A stretch of 64,000 nt of DNA from WTGU01 sp965242855 (GTDB taxonomy: Bacteria > Pseudomonadota > Alphaproteobacteria > UBA828): contig OZ251509.1 in NCBI GenBank assembly GCA_965242855.1, positions 1,488,001 to 1,552,000 on the forward strand, read 5' to 3'. A program made the translations under genes and the position numbers. The notes under the pieces are model-generated. The model saw only the letters and a list, made by a program, of their open reading frames with translations. It made no database searches and was not told the DNA's origin. Shown piece by piece: positions 60,415-64,000 of the stretch. The stretch's first letter is position 1. Every line of letters begins with the position of its first letter.

Positions 60415-61805
60415 CGGAGCGCCTCCGCGAGCGCCGCGATCAGCCGCTCGATGTCCGCCTTGCCGTGGCGCTCCGTCACGCAATAGAGCGCCGCCTGCCC
60501 GAGTGCCGGGAATTCGCCGCTCAGGTCCTTGCCGCCGTGGATCTCCGCCTCCAGCAGCGCGGCGTTGACGGCCGCCACCGTCTTGCCCGAGGCGGAGAAA
60601 TCGACGACGAACTCCTTGAAGAACGGGCGCTCCAGATGGGGCACGGAGAGGCCCGGCAGCGCGGCGATCCTCTCCGCCGCGTAGCGCGCCCGCTGCATGA
60701 TGCCGCGGCCCAGCTCGGCCATGCCCTGCGGCCCCATCAGCGCGAGATAGACGGCGGCGCCGATGCCCCAGAGCCATTGCGTGGTGCCGTAGTAGTCGGT
60801 CGCCTCGTGGCGGGCGTCGTAGGAGGTGCGCTCCATGGTGGACCAGGCGAAGCCGAAGCCGCCCGGCCCGCGCCCCGGCGCGATGCTGAACAGCATGGTG
60901 GGGTATTCGGCGACGATGCGCGGGTCGTCGCGGCTGGCGATGAAGCCCGCGTTGCCGCCGCCCGCATACATGTGGATGCCGAGCGGCTGGAGGTCGCCGA
61001 CCGCCAGGTCGGCGCCGTAATCGGCAGGCGCGGCGAGAACGCCGAGGGAGATCGGGTCGACGCAGGCGACGACCATCGCGCCGGCCCCGTGGGCAAGGCC
61101 CGCGATTTCGGCGGCGTCCGTCTCGATCTGGCCGAGATAGCCGGGGGATTCGATCACGACCGCGCCCACCGCGGACGAGAGCCTGGCCCGGAGGTCGGCG
61201 CGATCCAGCAGCCCCGTCGCCGGGTCCCGCGCGACCGTCTCCACGGTCGCGAACGGCTTGACGAAGCCCCACATCTGCGCGCGCCGGTCGGCGCTCATGC
61301 TCTCGGGCACCAGGATGCCGCTCCTTCCGGTGAGGCGGCAGGCCATCGCCGCGGCGCTGTCGGCGCCGGCGCCGGCGTCGTAGGTGGGCGCGGAGACCAC
61401 CTCCATCCCCACCAGCTCGCCCATCAGGCTTTGATATTCGAACAGCGCCTGGTTCTTGCCGTGATCCGAATAGGGGCCGCCGCCATAGGCGGTGAGGAAC
61501 TCGCCGCGATGGACGATCTCGTCCACGACGGCCGGCACGTAATGATGCGCGCAGCCGGCGCCGCGGAAATTGAGCCATGCGCCGGCGCAGGCGCGGTTGC
61601 GGGCGACGATCTCCTCCAGGTGCCGCCGCAAGTCCCCTTCGCCGGGAAGCGCCGGCGGCAGGTCGAGCGGCCCCTTGACCCTGAGCTCTTCCGGAATCGC
61701 GGCGTAGAGCGCCATGACGTCGGAGACGCCGATCGCCTCCAGCAGCCGCCGCCGCGGCCCCGGCGCCGCGTTCGGCACGTATGGGTGGACGAAGCCCTCG
61801 CCCAT
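60411..61805 (-). CDS. gcvPA: glycine dehydrogenase (decarboxylating) subunit 1
   Basis: The partner subunit of GcvPB in the split P-protein. It has 464 residues beginning MGEGFVHPYVPNAAPGPRRRLLEAIGV, with FRGAGCAHHYVPAVVDEIVHRGEFLTAYGG-type conserved blocks, ALFEYQSLMGELVGMEV and FIASRDDPRIVAEYP. ATG 61805 gives the normal N-terminus; the frame is open for 36 unlikely codons upstream. It starts 13 bp after thiSG and overlaps gcvPB by 4 bp, so thiSG-gcvPA-gcvPB-COG3199 appears to be a single operon. Confidence 0.94.
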   Translation of the reverse strand: MGEGFVHPYVPNAAPGPRRRLLEAIGVSDVMALYAAIPEELRVKGPLDLPPALPGEGDLRRHLEEIVARNRACAGAWLNFRGAGCAHHYVPAVVDEIVHRGEFLTAYGGGPYSDHGKNQALFEYQSLMGELVGMEVVSAPTYDAGAGADSAAAMACRLTGRSGILVPESMSADRRAQMWGFVKPFATVETVARDPATGLLDRADLRARLSSAVGAVVIESPGYLGQIETDAAEIAGLAHGAGAMVVACVDPISLGVLAAPADYGADLAVGDLQPLGIHMYAGGGNAGFIASRDDPRIVAEYPTMLFSIAPGRGPGGFGFAWSTMERTSYDARHEATDYYGTTQWLWGIGAAVYLALMGPQGMAELGRGIMQRARYAAERIAALPGLSVPHLERPFFKEFVVDFSASGKTVAAVNAALLEAEIHGGKDLSGEFPALGQAALYCVTERHGKADIERLIAALAEALR

Positions 61806-61818
61806 CGCCTGTCTCCCT

Positions 61819-62790
61819 TCAGATGAGGCCGCCCAGAGGGGAGGATGGATCCGCGTAAAGCTTCTTCTCCATGCGGCCGGCGAGATAGGCGAGACGGCCC
61901 GCCTCCACGGCATGGCGCATGGCGCGCGCCATGCGCACCGGGTCCCTCGCGCCGGCGATGGCCGTGTTCATGAGCACGCCGTCGCAGCCCAGCTCCATCG
62001 CCACCGCGGCGTCCGAGGCCGTGCCCACGCCCGCGTCCACCAGCACGGGCACGGAGACCCGCTCGACGATGATGCGGATGCCCACCGGGTTCTGCACGCC
62101 AAGGCCCGAACCGATGGGCGCCGCCAGCGGCATGATGGCGACGCAGCCCATGTCCTCCAGGCGCTTCGCCATGATCGGGTCGTCGTTGCAATAGACCATC
62201 ACGTGGAAGCCGTCGCGGATCAGGATTTCCGCGGCCCGCACGGTCTCCGGCATGTCGGGGTAGAGCGTCTCCCGGTCGCCCAGGACCTCCAGCTTGACGA
62301 GGGACCAGCCACCGGCCTCCCGCGCGAGGCGCAGGGTGCGCACGGCCTCTTCGCCCGTGAAACAGCCGGCGGTGTTGGGAAGGTAGGTGAAACGCTCGGG
62401 ATCCACGTGGTCGACCAGCATCGGCGCCTTCGGATCGGTGACGTTCACCCGCCGCACGGCGACCGTGACGATCTCCGCGCCCGAGGCTTCCAGCGCCGCG
62501 GCCGTCTGCGCGAAATCCCGGTATTTGCCGGTGCCGACGATCAGGCGGGAGCGGAAGCGCCGCCCGGCGACCTCCCAGCCGTCGTCGTCCGCGCCGCCGC
62601 CGATGAAGTGGACGATCTCCAGCCGGTCGCCGGCGGCGATGGCGGTGCGTCCGTAGGCGCTGCGCGGGACCACCTCCAGGTTGCGCTCGACCGCGATTTT
62701 CCGCGCGTCGAGCCCGAGCCCCTCGACGATGCTCTGCACCGACTGCGGCTCCTCGAATTCCCGCACTTCCCCGTTGATCTGCACCCGCAT
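61819..62790 (-). CDS. thiG: ThiS-ThiG fusion: sulfur carrier joined to thiazole synthase
   Basis: A 323-residue single polypeptide joining two thiamine-pathway proteins. Residues 1-67 are ThiS (MRVQINGEVREFEEPQSVQ to EIVHFIGGG), a ubiquitin-like sulfur carrier. Residues ~72-323 are thiazole synthase ThiG (RSRLIVGTGKYRDF, VKLEVLGD, PVLVDAGVGTASDAAVAMELGCDGVL). The active-site lysine is in WSLVKLEVLG. ThiS works through a thiocarboxylate on its C-terminal Gly-Gly; here GGG continues into ADDDGW, so the fusion must be cleaved or work internally. The gene opens an operon with glycine decarboxylase. No TPP riboswitch was found in the 144 bp upstream. Confidence 0.9.
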   Translation of the reverse strand: MRVQINGEVREFEEPQSVQSIVEGLGLDARKIAVERNLEVVPRSAYGRTAIAAGDRLEIVHFIGGGADDDGWEVAGRRFRSRLIVGTGKYRDFAQTAAALEASGAEIVTVAVRRVNVTDPKAPMLVDHVDPERFTYLPNTAGCFTGEEAVRTLRLAREAGGWSLVKLEVLGDRETLYPDMPETVRAAEILIRDGFHVMVYCNDDPIMAKRLEDMGCVAIMPLAAPIGSGLGVQNPVGIRIIVERVSVPVLVDAGVGTASDAAVAMELGCDGVLMNTAIAGARDPVRMARAMRHAVEAGRLAYLAGRMEKKLYADPSSPLGGLI

Positions 62791-62934
62791 CGCCCCCCCA
62801 ATATCGGCCCCTGCCCCGCCAATTTCAACTCCCGGCGCCTTTGGGGCGCGGCAATTGCCGTTGCGCGGGGCGATGCAGTGCGGCCATAGTCCGGGTGGGC
62901 GGGTTCGCGCCGCCCGTCGCAGGGGAGCGCCGCG

Positions 62935-63837
62935 ATGTCTCCGGAGGACGTTCTCGCCGCCCCGCCCCGGGTCCTCACCGAAGCCCAGCGGGTGGCCTAT
63001 TTCGAGACCGGCTACCTCATGGTCGAACACCTGCTGCCGGACGACCTGCTGGAACGGCTGCGCGCCGTGACCGCCGCGTTCGTCGAGGAAAGCCGGGCGG
63101 TCGCCGGACCCGACCGGAAGTGGGACCTGGAAGACGGCCACTCCGCCGCTTCGCCCCGGCCCCGCCGCCTCACCGGGCCGGTCGAGCATCACCCCGCCTA
63201 TTGGCGGTTCGCTTCCGACTCCGTGATCGTCGATCTCGCCGCCGACCTGCTCGGCCCTGACGTGGTCTTTCACCACTCCAAGCTCAACTTCAAGTGGTCC
63301 GGCGGCGGCTCGGAGGTGAAGTGGCACCAGGACCTCCCGTTCTATCCGCATACGAACGACAACGTGCTGGCGATCGGCGCCTACCTGGAGGACGTCGACG
63401 ATTCGATGGGGCCGATGGCCGTCGTCCCGGGCTCCCACGAGGGCGCGCTGTTCAGCCTCTACGACGAAAGCGACGGCTGGACCGGCGCCATCGGCCCGGA
63501 CGACCTCGCGGGCGTGGCGCTGGAGAAGGCCGTCTGCCTGCCGGGGCCCGCCGGCTCCGTCACCGTGCACCACGGGCGCACGGTCCACGGCTCCCGGCCC
63601 AACGTCCATCCGACCCGGCCGCGCCCGCTCCTCATCAACGCCTACAGCGCGGCCGACGCGCTGCCGATCACGCCTCACCCCGTTCCCGGTTCGCGCAACG
63701 GGACGGTCGTCCGCGGCGCGACGGCGCGCTGGGCGCGGTTCGACCCCCGGCCGTGCCGGCTGCCGCCCGACTGGTCCGGCGGCTACACCTCGATCTTCGC
63801 CCTGCAACGGGGCGCGGAGGCCGCCGGGCGGGCGTGA
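62935..63837 (+). CDS. phytanoyl-CoA dioxygenase (PhyH) family protein, second copy
   Basis: An Fe(II)/2-oxoglutarate dioxygenase of 300 residues. The HxD pair is H131 and D133 in VKWHQDLPF, the distal histidine is H218 in GRTVHGSRPNVHP, and an arginine about ten residues later binds 2-oxoglutarate. The N-terminus (VLTEAQRVAYFETGYLMVEHLLP) is the usual family start. It has only family-level resemblance to the dioxygenase at 1755-2579, so it is not a recent duplicate. It is divergent from thiSG. The substrate is unknown. Confidence 0.88.
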   Translation: MSPEDVLAAPPRVLTEAQRVAYFETGYLMVEHLLPDDLLERLRAVTAAFVEESRAVAGPDRKWDLEDGHSAASPRPRRLTGPVEHHPAYWRFASDSVIVDLAADLLGPDVVFHHSKLNFKWSGGGSEVKWHQDLPFYPHTNDNVLAIGAYLEDVDDSMGPMAVVPGSHEGALFSLYDESDGWTGAIGPDDLAGVALEKAVCLPGPAGSVTVHHGRTVHGSRPNVHPTRPRPLLINAYSAADALPITPHPVPGSRNGTVVRGATARWARFDPRPCRLPPDWSGGYTSIFALQRGAEAAGRA

Positions 63838-63895
63838 GCGAGACCGTCCTCGTCGTAAGGCGTCGCGGCGCTCGTCGAGAAGCGCGCGCCGCCGT

Positions 63896-64000
63896 TCACG
63901 GGGCGCCGACGGAGGAAACCGCGCCGCCGCCCGCCAGGGAGGCCATCGCGTTCTCGACCAGCCGCATCCCCACGTCGTCGTCGAGGGAGAGGATCGATTC
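63896..64000 (-). CDS. C-terminal fragment of an unrecognised protein at the right edge
   Basis: A minus-strand frame enters from the right window edge and ends at TGA 63898-63896, giving the last 34 residues (ESILSLDDDVGMRLVENAMA, then SLAGGGAVSSVGAP). The helical, acidic-then-hydrophobic pattern and high GC look like genuine coding sequence, but the family cannot be identified from this length. Confidence 0.4.
   Translation of the reverse strand, partial: ESILSLDDDVGMRLVENAMASLAGGGAVSSVGAP

Noticed and set aside
62791..62934. Possible TPP riboswitch before thiSG
   Set aside because: Neither the CTGAGA nor the ACCTGA core motif is visible on the minus strand in this 144-bp gap.
61819..63807. 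662-codon minus-strand frame covering thiSG and the region beyond
   Set aside because: Everything upstream of 62790 is antisense to the PhyH gene; the real protein starts at the ThiS methionine.
1..64000. CRISPR arrays, tRNA/rRNA genes, intact insertion sequences
   Set aside because: No regularly spaced repeats, cloverleaf-like intergenic segments or transposase-like proteins were seen; nearly all DNA is occupied by recognisable genes.

Overview
The window is a 64 kb piece of a high-GC (about 70%) alphaproteobacterial chromosome, best matched to a Rhodospirillales-like lineage. The evidence is gene order more than any single gene. The runs ntrY-ntrX-trkA-dat-hfq-hflX, aroQ-accB-accC-aat next to DUF2155-mlaD, mltB-(rlpA)-dacA-tmk-holB-metG-tatD-MBL, and prfB-mrcA-rne are all typical of Alphaproteobacteria. 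Two phytanoyl-CoA-type dioxygenases and several orphan catabolic enzymes suggest a metabolically versatile, possibly marine or host-associated organism, but that is inference. No rRNA, tRNA, CRISPR array or intact insertion sequence was seen.

Layout. 0-3.6 kb: a lower-GC gene fragment, a COG4091-type dehydrogenase and a dioxygenase in one operon, and a quinone oxidoreductase. 3.7-7.5 kb: MlaD, DUF2155, then Aat, biotin carboxylase, BCCP and dehydroquinase. 7.5-10.8 kb: a small catabolic operon (class II aldolase, isocitrate-lyase-family enzyme, amidase and an AtzG/GatC-like small subunit) behind a promoter that overlaps a CTGTATACAG palindrome. 10.9-22.2 kb: eleven consecutive plus-strand genes, from a SnoaL-like protein through NtrYX, TrkA, Dat, a frameshifted HAD phosphatase, Hfq and HflX to a CIRCE-controlled groESL pair. 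22.3-31.8 kb: mazG, a dif-like XerCD site, then nine consecutive minus-strand housekeeping genes. 31.9-38 kb: an accessory patch with a nuclease-methyltransferase, an acyl-CoA dehydrogenase, a decayed toxin-antitoxin locus and a DsbA/FrnE-type protein. 38-51.6 kb: an AsmA-like giant protein with a recent internal duplication, glnE, bcp, prfB (with its programmed frameshift), mrcA and rne. 51.6-64 kb: an aminotransferase, a GGT-like lipoprotein, an M48 protease, rsmB, ABC permease debris, a COG3199 kinase-like protein, split glycine decarboxylase, a ThiS-ThiG fusion and a second dioxygenase.

The most informative single signal is the 28-bp sequence at 23252-23279. It matches the E. coli dif site at 23 of 28 positions and lies exactly where gene polarity switches from plus to minus. 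KOPS-like GGGNAGGG octamers that I found by eye mostly point toward it from both sides. Together these indicate that the window spans the chromosome replication terminus. No clear novel multi-gene system stands out. The best candidates for new biology are the helicase-less type-ISP-like enzyme, the ThiS-ThiG fusion, the GGT-like lipoprotein that appears to lack its nucleophile, and the amidase/AtzG-like operon.
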